Assembly: GCF_022458865.1 (NCBI RefSeq)
Contig: NZ_JAJNMU010000010.1
Span: 124,001 to 188,000 of the forward strand
From: Paenibacillus periandrae
GTDB lineage: Bacteria > Bacillota > Bacilli > Paenibacillales > NBRC-103111
Length of the DNA: 64,000 nucleotides
Direction: 5' to 3'
A program made the position numbers and the translations under genes. The notes beneath the pieces are model-generated. The model was not told where the DNA came from. It did not search any database and worked only from the letters and a program-made list of their open reading frames with translations. Positions 46,278 through 54,905 of the stretch are shown here, in pieces; the stretch's first letter is position 1; every line of letters starts with the position of its first letter.

Positions 46278-47606
46278 TCACCATAAAGGTCGTACTGCTT
46301 TAAAGGCTTCTTTGGGCATATCCAAGGGCCAAAGTGTTCCATCCTCAACCATGTTATTGATTTCCTCTAACGAATAACCAAGGATACTTCCATAAACATA
46401 TTCATTATCCTCCCCCATTAGTGGGGCCGCTTTACTGATCTGAGGTGATGTTGTGGACATTTTAATAGGGATGCCTTCTGTTTTCCTCAACCCAAGCAAT
46501 GGATGCTCGATAGACTCAAACAGCCCTCTGTATGCGAGCTGCGGATCTTTTTCCACAATATCTTCGTTTTCCTGAACAGCACCGCAAGCGATACCGTAGC
46601 GTTGTAGGTGTGACATCAATTCGTATTTATGGGTTCGTTTCGTATAGCTTTGGATAGCATCATCCAGCTCATCCTGAAATTGAATGCGTCCAGACATCGA
46701 ATCGAATCGCTCCGACTGTGCCCACTCCGGCTGGCCTAAAGCTTCTTTAAAGCGAGTCCACTCTTGGTCTGAATGAATAGCAATCGCACACCAATCGCTA
46801 TTCCCGTCTCCGGCACAACGATAAACGTTATGCGGACAAGCAGTCGCCCCTCTATAATCACCGGCATACTTGTCAGTCGAAAGCACGGAGCGATTACCTG
46901 TAGGAAAGCTTTCACGCCGTGATGAACGACCATTAACTGTGAAATCCAACAGATTGGCGCCAGCCAGTTGCATGGCGGTTTCAACTTGCGAAATATCAAT
47001 ATATTGGCCTTTGCCTGTACGTTTTTTATGAAACAGTGCTGTTAAAATAGAATAAGCGCCTGTATAACCAGCGATGATATCCAAATACGAATAGCCCCAT
47101 CCACATGGATGCTGACCCGGTAATCCTGAGATAAAGGTCATACCGGATAGCGCAGCAGCCGTTGGCCCCCAAGTACCGTACATCATCCGACGCCCGGAAT
47201 GACCAAGTCCGGAAATACTCATGTAGATAATACCAGGAGAAAGACTGGATAGATTTTCATAAGAAAATCCCCATTTTTCAAAAACTCCGGCACTGAAATT
47301 TTCGGTTACGACATCGGATTGACGGAGAAGATCCTTAATTATTTCCATACCCTTGTCCGATTTCATGTTGATTGTTATTCCTTTTTTGCCTGCATTCAGA
47401 CTATTAAAAAAAGCTCCATTGTCTAGCCCAGGCTCATCATCCTTCGCATACATGGAGAAACGCATCGCATCCGGGGACTTGGGCCACTCCACCTTAATGA
47501 CCTCTGCACCAAGCGATGCAAGAATCCGGGTAGTTGTCGATCCGGAGACGCTCCATGTAAAATCAAGAACACGAATTCCTTGTAAAATTCCTGGCTTAAG
47601 CTCCAT
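46278..47606 (-). CDS. class III CoA-transferase subunit, Glu at the catalytic position
   Basis: A 442-residue CaiB/BaiF-family protein. It has the family start GIRVLDFTWSVSGSTTTRIL and LGAEVIKVEWP, but the loop after GKGQYIDIS reads QVETAM, with Glu209 instead of the catalytic Asp. The start at 47606 overlaps the DUF35 gene by 11 bases and has AGGGGGG upstream. Paired with the Asp-containing subunit downstream, it resembles the two-chain arrangement known for benzylsuccinate CoA-transferase (BbsEF). It is probably the non-catalytic or structural chain. Confidence 0.9.
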   Translation of the reverse strand: MELKPGILQGIRVLDFTWSVSGSTTTRILASLGAEVIKVEWPKSPDAMRFSMYAKDDEPGLDNGAFFNSLNAGKKGITINMKSDKGMEIIKDLLRQSDVVTENFSAGVFEKWGFSYENLSSLSPGIIYMSISGLGHSGRRMMYGTWGPTAAALSGMTFISGLPGQHPCGWGYSYLDIIAGYTGAYSILTALFHKKRTGKGQYIDISQVETAMQLAGANLLDFTVNGRSSRRESFPTGNRSVLSTDKYAGDYRGATACPHNVYRCAGDGNSDWCAIAIHSDQEWTRFKEALGQPEWAQSERFDSMSGRIQFQDELDDAIQSYTKRTHKYELMSHLQRYGIACGAVQENEDIVEKDPQLAYRGLFESIEHPLLGLRKTEGIPIKMSTTSPQISKAAPLMGEDNEYVYGSILGYSLEEINNMVEDGTLWPLDMPKEAFKAVRPLW

Positions 47607-48057
47607 CCTGTCCCCCCCTATCTTCAGGTTTCCACTGAACCAGGGTGACCTGCTCGTCAACCTTTTCAAATACTGCTTCCATCCTCATTCCTATTTGAAT
47701 TTGTGTCGGGTCCATACCTACTGTGTTTCCAAGCAACCTGACACCATCCCCAAGGTCAACCACGACCAAAGCATAAGGAACCTTATCATTGAAATAAGGA
47801 TAAAAGGATCGATAGACGACATTAAAGGTATATACGACACCGCTTGTTGGAACCGAGACCCACTTCAGCTCCGTTCCAGGGGCGAATGGTGATAAAAACC
47901 GGGGTGGCCAAACCTTTTTACCGGTTACCTGACACTCCTGAACCATCAACCTCCCTTGTCTGGTCGCTTCCCAAAAGGTCTTGTATAGATTCGAATCACG
48001 AGACCAATCCGAGTCACGATTGGGTAATGGTTTTAAAGCTTCGATCTCATTATTCAT
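47596..48057 (-). CDS. DUF35 OB-fold partner protein, zinc ribbon lost
   Basis: A 153-residue acyl-CoA-associated OB-fold protein. The N-terminal helix FWEATRQGRLMVQEC and the PPRFLSPFAPGTELKWV linker match the family, and the OB fold with VPYALVVVDLGDGVRLLG follows. Members normally carry four Cys that bind zinc; only Cys42 remains. GGAGG lies nine bases before the ATG. It lies directly downstream of a thiolase-fold gene, its usual partner, as in BbsAB and Ltp2-ChsH2 complexes. Confidence 0.88.
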   Translation of the reverse strand: MNNEIEALKPLPNRDSDWSRDSNLYKTFWEATRQGRLMVQECQVTGKKVWPPRFLSPFAPGTELKWVSVPTSGVVYTFNVVYRSFYPYFNDKVPYALVVVDLGDGVRLLGNTVGMDPTQIQIGMRMEAVFEKVDEQVTLVQWKPEDRGGQDGA

Positions 48058-48081
48058 CTATGAAAACCTCCACTCGTCAAT

Positions 48082-49260
48082 TTAATTATGAAGGATAGCA
48101 ATCGATCCATCCCCCATATCCCCATATCCTGTAACCAATCCAATCCTCGCATCGGCAACCTGTGCCGCACCCGATTCTCCGCGGAGCTGTTTCACTGCCT
48201 CCACAACATGATTGATGCCCACAATATGAGCTTGCGAGAGTAATCCGCCATGTGTATTCATAGGCAGCTGCCCTCCATAAGTAATTCTTCCGTTTTTGAC
48301 AAACTCGGAAGCCTCACCTCTTTGACAAAAGCCGATTTCCTCTAATTGACGTAATACGATGAACGTAAAGCAATCATAAATTTCAGCGAAATCCACCTCG
48401 TCAAGGGAGATACCCGCCATTGCCAATGCCCTTGGTGCTGCGTAGGTAATCCCCATATCTAGAATGTCCGGCCGTGTCGGCAAGTCATCCGGAACATGGG
48501 CATGTCCTTCAGCGATGCCGGCAATATAAACAGGCTTCTTAAAGCGATGGGCATTTTTCTTGGAGGTTACGATAACCGCCCCCGCTCCATCAACCTCAAG
48601 TGAACAGTCCAACAGACGAAATGGCGATACCAGCATCGGGGACTTCTGATAATCTTCCGCAGTCATAACCCTGCCTTTCATATAGGCTCTTGAGTTATTA
48701 TGCGCATGCTCACGACTGGTCATGGCTACGATTTGCATGCCGATAGGATCGGGATTATATTCATAAAACCATCGGTTCGCATGCAAGGAGAAATATTGCA
48801 TCGGCACCATTAGGCCATAAGGGTATTCCATATTATCGCGATACTCAGGGTTAGGCATAATCGTGTTGTTAAAATCCAGTATTCTGGGGTCCATCCCTCC
48901 GAGACGCGGTCCGGAATATCCCCTTTGACCTGTAGCAACAACAACATATTCGGCAATGCCGTGATCCACCGCGAGCGCCGCAGCTTGTATAGCAGCAACG
49001 GCACTGGCTCCACCCATTTCACTTCTCCCGCTAAATTTCAGTTCTTTAACTCCAAGACCTGCTGCCATATCCTCACAACGTATATTATATCTCCATGGAG
49101 ACATGATGCCGTCAATTTCAGAAGGATGAAGTCCAGCATCTGTACAAGCATGTACGGATGCCTCTATTAATAGTTGGGCCAGCGATTTGTCTGTGCCTCT
49201 CACAAAGTCTGTTTCACCTACTCCAACGATACAAACTCTGTCACATAGCGAACGATTCAT
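48082..49260 (-). CDS. thiolase-fold protein lacking the nucleophilic Cys, probable CoA-dependent aldolase
   Basis: A 392-residue protein of the SCP2-thiolase/lipid-transfer-protein family. Where a thiolase has its nucleophilic Cys, the sequence reads SEMGGASAVAAIQ (about 80-92), so Claisen-type thiolysis is unlikely. It keeps EIYDCFTF (Tyr295), NTHGG and SQAH near the C-terminus. In the steroid-side-chain enzymes of this family (Ltp2) that also lack Cys and bind a DUF35 partner, the reaction is retro-aldol cleavage of a beta-hydroxyacyl-CoA with catalytic Tyr. GGGGGAGG precedes the ATG. With the DUF35 gene and CoA-transferases next to it, side-chain cleavage of a CoA-activated substrate is the best guess. 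Confidence 0.88.
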   Translation of the reverse strand: MNRSLCDRVCIVGVGETDFVRGTDKSLAQLLIEASVHACTDAGLHPSEIDGIMSPWRYNIRCEDMAAGLGVKELKFSGRSEMGGASAVAAIQAAALAVDHGIAEYVVVATGQRGYSGPRLGGMDPRILDFNNTIMPNPEYRDNMEYPYGLMVPMQYFSLHANRWFYEYNPDPIGMQIVAMTSREHAHNNSRAYMKGRVMTAEDYQKSPMLVSPFRLLDCSLEVDGAGAVIVTSKKNAHRFKKPVYIAGIAEGHAHVPDDLPTRPDILDMGITYAAPRALAMAGISLDEVDFAEIYDCFTFIVLRQLEEIGFCQRGEASEFVKNGRITYGGQLPMNTHGGLLSQAHIVGINHVVEAVKQLRGESGAAQVADARIGLVTGYGDMGDGSIAILHN

Positions 49261-49344
49261 AAAGCCTCCCCCTAACTAGTCAAACTTTAAGCCATAGTCT
49301 AATTATAAGTAAACAATCCCGTTTGGTTTGTAAAGCAATATACA

Positions 49345-50778
49345 TTAACTCTGCCTTTTTACCGGTCCGGGATTCACATCCACGGGAATTGGGCATTGAT
49401 ATGTCCGTCCATCCAGCTCCTTGGCATGCTCTGCTTTTGCCTGCTTGAGCAGCTCAGGCTGCAGCAGCACTTCAAGGGCTGTAGCGCCTACTACTTTGCC
49501 AGCATGCAGCATCCCCTTGTGAGCAATAGAAGTAGCGCCTTGACTAACAACCTGCCACGTATGGAATGGTGTGCCCAGAGCGACACTGGCAACCGTGCAT
49601 TGAGCCGTTGGCGCTTTCCAGCTCACATCGCCAACATCTGTCGATCCCATAAAAATTCCGCCAACGGGATCATAAGGCTCCAGTTGATCCGATAAGTTTT
49701 TATTGGCCAGTTCTGCGGGTAAATTGTTTTTCAACTCAGCATCTGTCAGGGTATTACGAATCTGAGCTGCAAATTGATTGTCCATTTCATCAAATACAGG
49801 GACACCAAGCTTGACAAACTGATCATACATCAGCTGCTCCAGCGTTCTATTCATAATCAGCTCCGACGATCCCGAATCGAATTGAATCTCTAATTCCGTC
49901 CCCGTCATCAATGCAGCGCCACGAGCCACATTGCAAACGCGCTGGTACATATCATCAAGCTGCTCGGACCTCGGGACACGCAGCTTGTACAATACCTCTG
50001 CCTCCGCCTGCACCACATTGGGTGAAATACCGCCACTGTTCGTGATCGCATAATGCAATCGCGCCTCAGGAATCAAATGCTCCCTTAAATAATTGGCTCC
50101 TACATTCATCAACTCTACGGCATCCAAAGCGCCGCGTCCCAGATGTGGACTTACTGCAGCGTGTGCGCTCCGGCCTTTGAACTTGAAGTACACCTGACAA
50201 GTGGCCAGACAGCTTTTAGACGTAATTGCATTAACACTCTCCGGGTGCCAGGTAAAAGCTGCATCCACATCATCAAAAAGCCCGTTTCTTGCCATAAAAC
50301 CTTTACCACCGCCACCCTCTTCTGCAGGACAGCCATAATAGCGGATCGTCCCAGGCAATTTATGCTCTTCCATATACGCCTTGACCGCTACTGCCGCTGC
50401 CAGCATCCCACTGCCAAGCAAGTTATGCCCACAGCCGTGACCATTCCCTCCTATCATAACAGGAGCATGGAGCGACTCCCCTTTTTTCTGACTTAATCCA
50501 AATAAAGCATCGAATTCGCCAAGAATCGCTATAACGGGCTTTCCTTGACCATAGCTGCCTACAACAGCTGTAGCAATCCCACCCGCCGCACGTTGTACCG
50601 TAAAGCCTTCCTGCTCCAGTACCTTAGCCATCAACTCAGCCGATTGATGCTCCTCATATCTTGTTTCTGCATATTCCCATATTTGGTCGCTGACCCCGAT
50701 ATATAGATCCCGTTTTTTCTCGATCATTTCCGCTATACTTTGAGCTGCATTCGTCAGCTTCTTGTGTGTTTGTTTCAT
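49345..50778 (-). CDS. M20-family amidohydrolase, AbgB-like
   Basis: A 477-residue zinc amidohydrolase with metal motifs GHGCGHNLLG, PAEEGGGGK and TWHPES and the lid motif GRSAHAAVSPHLGRGALDA. AGAGGGG precedes the ATG. It is the second of two M20 genes in a row, 52 bases after the first, and is closest in sequence to the enzyme at 30019-31452. It should cut an amide between an aromatic or acyl group and an amino acid, feeding the aromatic pathway. Confidence 0.93.
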   Translation of the reverse strand: MKQTHKKLTNAAQSIAEMIEKKRDLYIGVSDQIWEYAETRYEEHQSAELMAKVLEQEGFTVQRAAGGIATAVVGSYGQGKPVIAILGEFDALFGLSQKKGESLHAPVMIGGNGHGCGHNLLGSGMLAAAVAVKAYMEEHKLPGTIRYYGCPAEEGGGGKGFMARNGLFDDVDAAFTWHPESVNAITSKSCLATCQVYFKFKGRSAHAAVSPHLGRGALDAVELMNVGANYLREHLIPEARLHYAITNSGGISPNVVQAEAEVLYKLRVPRSEQLDDMYQRVCNVARGAALMTGTELEIQFDSGSSELIMNRTLEQLMYDQFVKLGVPVFDEMDNQFAAQIRNTLTDAELKNNLPAELANKNLSDQLEPYDPVGGIFMGSTDVGDVSWKAPTAQCTVASVALGTPFHTWQVVSQGATSIAHKGMLHAGKVVGATALEVLLQPELLKQAKAEHAKELDGRTYQCPIPVDVNPGPVKRQS

Positions 50779-50830
50779 AAGTTAATGCCCCTCTCTCATG
50801 GATTTGCTAACTGATTACTTTTGTTCAAAA

Positions 50831-52237
50831 TCACTTTTTGGCTGATGGCCTGACTTCCAGAGGAATCGGATTCACATAAGTTTCTTCACCCAGTCGCTTC
50901 TTCAATTCCTCTTTGGCTTCCTTGATCAATTGCGGGTTTTGCATGACCTCTGCTGCGGTAGCTGCCATCACTTTGCCGGCATGCAGCATTCCCTTGTGAC
51001 CGATTGATGTTCCACCGAGCGTCACCCATTGCCAGGAGTGTGCCTGAGAGCCGTTCACAAAACATGCTGTCGAGCATTGTGCCGTAGGTGCAATCCAGCT
51101 TACATCCCCCACATCCGTTGAACCCGCAAATATTTGAGTTGATTCTATATAAGGATTCAGACGATCCGACAAAGCTTTATCCCTAAGCTCCGGCTGCATG
51201 TTTCTGTCGCTATATTTTTCCGTTTCTGTGAGTCTCGATCGAACTTCCTCGGCCAGCTTCAGCTCATTCTCATCATGAATGGGAACACCGAGCTCAGTAA
51301 AATTTTTATGCATGACCTTTTCTATCGTCGTGTTCGAAATCAGATTGGAGCATGCTTTATCAAAAACGATTTTCACTTCGGTTCCCGTCATCAATGCCGC
51401 TCCTTGCGCGATGTTACACACTCTGTTGTATATTTCATTTACCTGCGAGATTCTTGGCGCCCTGATCAGGTAAAGTACCTCTGCTTCCGCCTGGACGACG
51501 TTAGGTGACAATCCTCCAGTATTTAATACCGCATAGTGCATTCTTGCCTCTGGAATGATGTGTTCTCTCAAGTAGTTCGTACCTACATTCATCAGTTCAA
51601 CCGCATCCAGAGCACTTCGCCCCAGCTGAGGACTGACGGCTGCATGCGCGCTTTTACCTTTGAATTTATAATAAATTTGATAGTTGGCCAGAGTACTCAT
51701 GGACATAACAAAATTATGCGTATCCGGATGCCAGCATATAGCAAAATCGATATCATTAAAAAGTCCTTCTCTAGCCATAAACGTTTTACCGGAACCGCCC
51801 TCTTCTGCTGGACAACCATAGTAGCGAACTGTTCCCGGGATGTTATTTTCCTCCATGTAATACCGCAGCGAGACTGCTGCAGCCAAAGCGCCCGAACCAA
51901 GCAGATTATGTCCGCAGCCATGACCATTGCCGCCTTGAACAATAGGCTCCTCATTGGAGCTGCCTCTTTGTTGACTCAATCCTGAGAGCGCATCAAATTC
52001 ACCGAGTATCGCTACGACCGGGTTTCCACTTCCATAGCTCCCTATAAATGCTGTTTGGATTCCTGCTGCACCTCTTTCTACCTGGAAGCCTTCATTCTCC
52101 AAAGTGCTGCAAATAAGCTCAGCCGATTTAAACTCTTCAAATCTCGTTTCTGCGTAATCCCATATTTTGTCGGACACTTCAATAAAAAGCTCTCTCTTAA
52201 GCTCAACAATTTCGGATATTCTTTGAGTGGTTTCCAT
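50831..52237 (-). CDS. M20-family amidohydrolase, AbgB-like
   Basis: A 468-residue zinc amidohydrolase with GHGCGHNLLG, PAEEGGSGK and CWHPDTH metal motifs and GKSAHAAVSPQLGRSALDA in the lid. The ATG at 52237 is chosen because AGAGGTG lies six bases before it; the GTG nine bases earlier overlaps that site. It is more divergent than the other two M20 proteins in the window, so its substrate range may differ. It is the first enzyme after the Crp-like regulator; a long upstream region holds candidate operators. Confidence 0.92.
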   Translation of the reverse strand: METTQRISEIVELKRELFIEVSDKIWDYAETRFEEFKSAELICSTLENEGFQVERGAAGIQTAFIGSYGSGNPVVAILGEFDALSGLSQQRGSSNEEPIVQGGNGHGCGHNLLGSGALAAAVSLRYYMEENNIPGTVRYYGCPAEEGGSGKTFMAREGLFNDIDFAICWHPDTHNFVMSMSTLANYQIYYKFKGKSAHAAVSPQLGRSALDAVELMNVGTNYLREHIIPEARMHYAVLNTGGLSPNVVQAEAEVLYLIRAPRISQVNEIYNRVCNIAQGAALMTGTEVKIVFDKACSNLISNTTIEKVMHKNFTELGVPIHDENELKLAEEVRSRLTETEKYSDRNMQPELRDKALSDRLNPYIESTQIFAGSTDVGDVSWIAPTAQCSTACFVNGSQAHSWQWVTLGGTSIGHKGMLHAGKVMAATAAEVMQNPQLIKEAKEELKKRLGEETYVNPIPLEVRPSAKK

Positions 52238-52380
52238 TATTCTCACCTCTAATTTTATTGGTCAGGATTATGTCAATTAAGGATCCTACTCAAGTAAACT
52301 TTACAAAAAATATACGTTCCATGTAAGGCATACAGATTTATATTTAGTATCTTTCGTTGACGACTTTGAAAGCCGCACAA

Positions 52381-52400
52381 TAAATAGGTATCTCTATTTA
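52381..52400. promoter_or_regulatory. 20-bp palindrome, candidate Crp/Fnr-family operator
   Basis: TAAATAG-N6-CTATTTA, a perfect dyad with the arm and 6-base spacer geometry used by Crp-family dimers. It lies in the 324-base gap between the Crp-like gene and the first M20 gene. Nearby are further AGATAC-type repeats and AT-rich sequence but no clear -35/-10 pair. Confidence 0.5.
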
Positions 52401-52497
52401 AGAAATGTATCTTTATTAGCGTTTCGGTCTACTTCTGAAAACACTCTGTGACAAGACATCCAAGAGATAGCTGTCACATCCATGGAACAAATCAAAC

Positions 52498-52537
52498 AGC
52501 CGATTGACCCCCTATGGAACAGAAGAGCTAATCGGCT
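52498..52537 (-). terminator. candidate terminator after the Crp-like gene
   Basis: AGCCGATT and AATCGGCT pair perfectly across a 24-base loop; on the minus strand GTTTGATTTGTT follows. The long loop makes it moderate at best. Confidence 0.5.
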
Positions 52538-52561
52538 TATCAGATCAAATTATTATCCGAT

Positions 52562-53191
52562 TCATAAAGTGTTATGCTTGCTAAATCCGGTTAATAGTTC
52601 TTTATTTTTAATATGAATTAACTTATTTTCTGTTTCAATAATGCCGCTTTCCTTCCAGACTTTCAACACCTTGTTGACGGTGACTCTGGTAAGCCCCGAA
52701 AACTCAGCCAAATCCTTTTGCTTGATATAGATCATCTCACTCCCGGACGACTCATACAATTGAAGCAGTGCATGGGCGATTTGCTGTTCGGCTGTGGAAT
52801 GAAAGGTTTGTTCGACCATCACACTCATCTTCTTCAGCATGGAGCTAAAAATGAGCATAAGAGGTTGATCGGATTGCTGCTGTAATTCCTTGAACCGCTG
52901 CAGTGTAAAAAAATAAATCACCGAATCCTCAGCAGAAATTGCCGTTGAAATAGAAGGCTCCTGGATGAGCGAGAGTTCTCCGAACATTTGTCCGGGCCCG
53001 ATAAAATTAATGTTTTTCTCGTCACCCAGGATGGTACAGGTTTTAATTTTAATGAGTCCCTTCCCGACACAATAAAACCCCTTGGCAATATCGCCTTGAT
53101 TATAAATAACCGTATGCTTGGCAACAAATTTACGCTCACCGAATTGGATGAAAGCATCCCACGGATTCGTTGTTGATGATGGTTCACTCAT
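52562..53191 (-). CDS. Crp/Fnr-family transcriptional regulator
   Basis: A 209-residue regulator with a cyclic-nucleotide-binding-type beta barrel (about 15-125) and a C-terminal winged helix (about 140-200; KQKDLAEFSGLTRVTVNKVL). There is no N-terminal Cys cluster, so it is not an oxygen-sensing Fnr. The phosphate-binding cassette reads FGELSLIQEPSIST, without the Arg-Ser of cAMP-binding members, so another ligand is likely. GGGAGG precedes the ATG. It sits between the Rieske/amidase unit and the M20/CoA-transferase unit and probably regulates one or both. Confidence 0.92.
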   Translation of the reverse strand: MSEPSSTTNPWDAFIQFGERKFVAKHTVIYNQGDIAKGFYCVGKGLIKIKTCTILGDEKNINFIGPGQMFGELSLIQEPSISTAISAEDSVIYFFTLQRFKELQQQSDQPLMLIFSSMLKKMSVMVEQTFHSTAEQQIAHALLQLYESSGSEMIYIKQKDLAEFSGLTRVTVNKVLKVWKESGIIETENKLIHIKNKELLTGFSKHNTL

Positions 53192-53222
53192 AAGAAACCT
53201 CCCTCTTGGAAGAGCTTCTTAT

Positions 53223-53252
53223 ATTATAAAGTAGTCTAGTAGGTTTTTACAA
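53223..53252 (-). promoter_or_regulatory. candidate promoter of the Crp-like gene
   Basis: On the minus strand TTGTAA and TATAAT are separated by 18 bases, about 30 bases before the start at 53191. Confidence 0.6.
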
Positions 53253-53276
53253 TGAGCACAATTTGCTTGGCTTCGA

Positions 53277-53474
53277 TTACGGGTTCTTAGTGGCTTCCGA
53301 TTGTGGTACGCCTGCAATTCCCCAGTGGCTCTTCGGCACTTCGGTAACTATCACTCTGACTCTTTCTTTGGGTACCTCCAACGTTTCTGCAACTGTATCG
53401 GTAATATTGACGATCAGTGCTTTAACCTTTTCCTCTGTTCTTCCCTGCATCATTTGTACTTGAATAATCGGCAC
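53277..53474 (-). CDS. 4-oxalocrotonate tautomerase family protein
   Basis: A 65-residue protein that begins, after the initiator, with PIIQVQMMQGRTEEK, giving the catalytic N-terminal Pro of the tautomerase family; conserved Arg residues lie at the usual places. It converts 2-hydroxymuconate to 2-oxo-3-hexenedioate in the meta-cleavage pathway. It starts with GTG and has AAGGAGG seven bases upstream. It is 15 bases after the amidase gene, not with the other meta-pathway genes at 58001-64000, which otherwise lack this step. Confidence 0.92.
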   Translation of the reverse strand: MPIIQVQMMQGRTEEKVKALIVNITDTVAETLEVPKERVRVIVTEVPKSHWGIAGVPQSEATKNP

Positions 53475-53489
53475 AGGATTACCTCCTTT

Positions 53490-54905
53490 TTATGATAGTT
53501 TAACATAGGATTGCAGCTTATCGCTGCGAATCGTCCACTGTTCTGTCTGCTCATACAATTGCGCGATCTGCAGCAGCTGCGTGTCCGCAAACGGCTTGCC
53601 AATCAGCTGCATGCCTGCCGGTAGTCCTTCCTGCATAAAACCACAAGGAACAGAAACCGCTGGAAAACCAAGCAGATTAGCAAGTGGAGCCTTAGCAAGT
53701 CTGAACATATTATTAATTGCATCAGCAGGTACGACTGAACCTATAGCAAATGGTGGATTATGATTCATTGGCGATACAAGTGCATCAATGCCCTGCATTT
53801 GCCCCAGTACTTGTCGGATGAACACATTACGCGTCTTCTGGGCCTGCAAATATTGCTCCGCCGACACCTGCTGACCGAATTGCAGCCTGTATTGCACATC
53901 TTCTCCATACCACTCTGGATGCAAACTATAGATGGGCTTATGAAAAGAATTCCCCTCCGATTGCGCAATCACACGCAGTGCCTGCTGTGCTTGATCTAAT
54001 CCCGGAAGCTCGATCTCGATAATCTCTGCTCCCAATTCCCGGAAACGCTCAAGAGCCCGATTTAATAAAAGACTGATTTCTTCATTTACATTTTCAAAAA
54101 AATATGGCTGGCATACGCCTATCTTTTTCCCTTTGAGCATCCCCGGCTGCGGTGCTGTATAGGATGGTATTTTACGCTTGGATGTAGCGGGATCTTTCGA
54201 ATCAAAGCCTGCTATACAATTCCAAACCAGTGCCGCATCTTCTACCGTTCTGGCCATCGGACCGATATGATCCAGCGACCAACTGAAAGGAATCGAGCCG
54301 TGACGGCTTACACTGCCATAAGTCGGCTTAAATCCGACAATTCCGCACAAGGCCGAAGGCAGTCGAATGGAACCGGCCGTATCCGAGCCGAGTGCTGCCG
54401 TGCTCATACCCGCTGCTACAGACACCGCTGAACCACCGCTGGAGCCTCCGGCAATTTTACTCTGATTCCACGGGTTCCTCACATCACCATAATGAGGGTT
54501 CTCGCTTGTTGCGCCCATCGCAAATTCATGCATGTTGGCTTTGCCAACGAGGATTACTCCAGCCTTCTTCAGTCGGGTGACAACCGTGGCATCCTCGTCT
54601 GGAATCCAATGCTCCAGAACTCTGGACCCTGCTGTAGTCCTAACCCCTTTGGTTTGTATCATATCCTTGACAGCTACGGGAACCCCATGCAGCGGTCCGC
54701 GGATTTCTCCTTTAAGCATTTCCTTTTCAAGTACTTCAGCTTGTTCTAACGCCTGCTCTGACATAACATGAATAAATGCATTCAGCTCTGGCTGCAGCCG
54801 CTCTATACGGGCAAGGGTTGAACGAACGATTTCGGTAGGAGAGAACTTTTTGTTAAGGTAACCTTCGCCCAACTCTGTGAGGGTTGTAAAATGTGATTCA
54901 GTCAT
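53490..54905 (-). CDS. amidase signature family enzyme (GatA/AtzE-like)
   Basis: A 471-residue amidase with the complete Ser-cisSer-Lys triad: Lys80 (GVPVAVKD), Ser155 (AGGSSGGS) and Ser179 (GSDTAGSIR). It hydrolyses a carboxamide to acid and ammonia or amine. The ATG at 54905 overlaps the end of a 38-codon gene by eight bases and has GAGGAGG upstream. It lies in the unit with a Rieske oxygenase and a tautomerase, suggesting that the aromatic substrate or an intermediate carries an amide. Transamidosome function is unlikely because no gatB/gatC neighbours exist. Confidence 0.94.
   Translation of the reverse strand: MTESHFTTLTELGEGYLNKKFSPTEIVRSTLARIERLQPELNAFIHVMSEQALEQAEVLEKEMLKGEIRGPLHGVPVAVKDMIQTKGVRTTAGSRVLEHWIPDEDATVVTRLKKAGVILVGKANMHEFAMGATSENPHYGDVRNPWNQSKIAGGSSGGSAVSVAAGMSTAALGSDTAGSIRLPSALCGIVGFKPTYGSVSRHGSIPFSWSLDHIGPMARTVEDAALVWNCIAGFDSKDPATSKRKIPSYTAPQPGMLKGKKIGVCQPYFFENVNEEISLLLNRALERFRELGAEIIEIELPGLDQAQQALRVIAQSEGNSFHKPIYSLHPEWYGEDVQYRLQFGQQVSAEQYLQAQKTRNVFIRQVLGQMQGIDALVSPMNHNPPFAIGSVVPADAINNMFRLAKAPLANLLGFPAVSVPCGFMQEGLPAGMQLIGKPFADTQLLQIAQLYEQTEQWTIRSDKLQSYVKLS

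Noticed and set aside
49261..49344. Terminator between the second M20 gene and the thiolase-fold gene
   Set aside because: No hairpin or T-run is visible in the 84 bases, so the two are probably in one transcript.
52447..52478. TGTGACA and TGTCACA as a classical Crp site
   Set aside because: The half-sites are 18 bases apart, far more than the 6-base spacing Crp dimers need.
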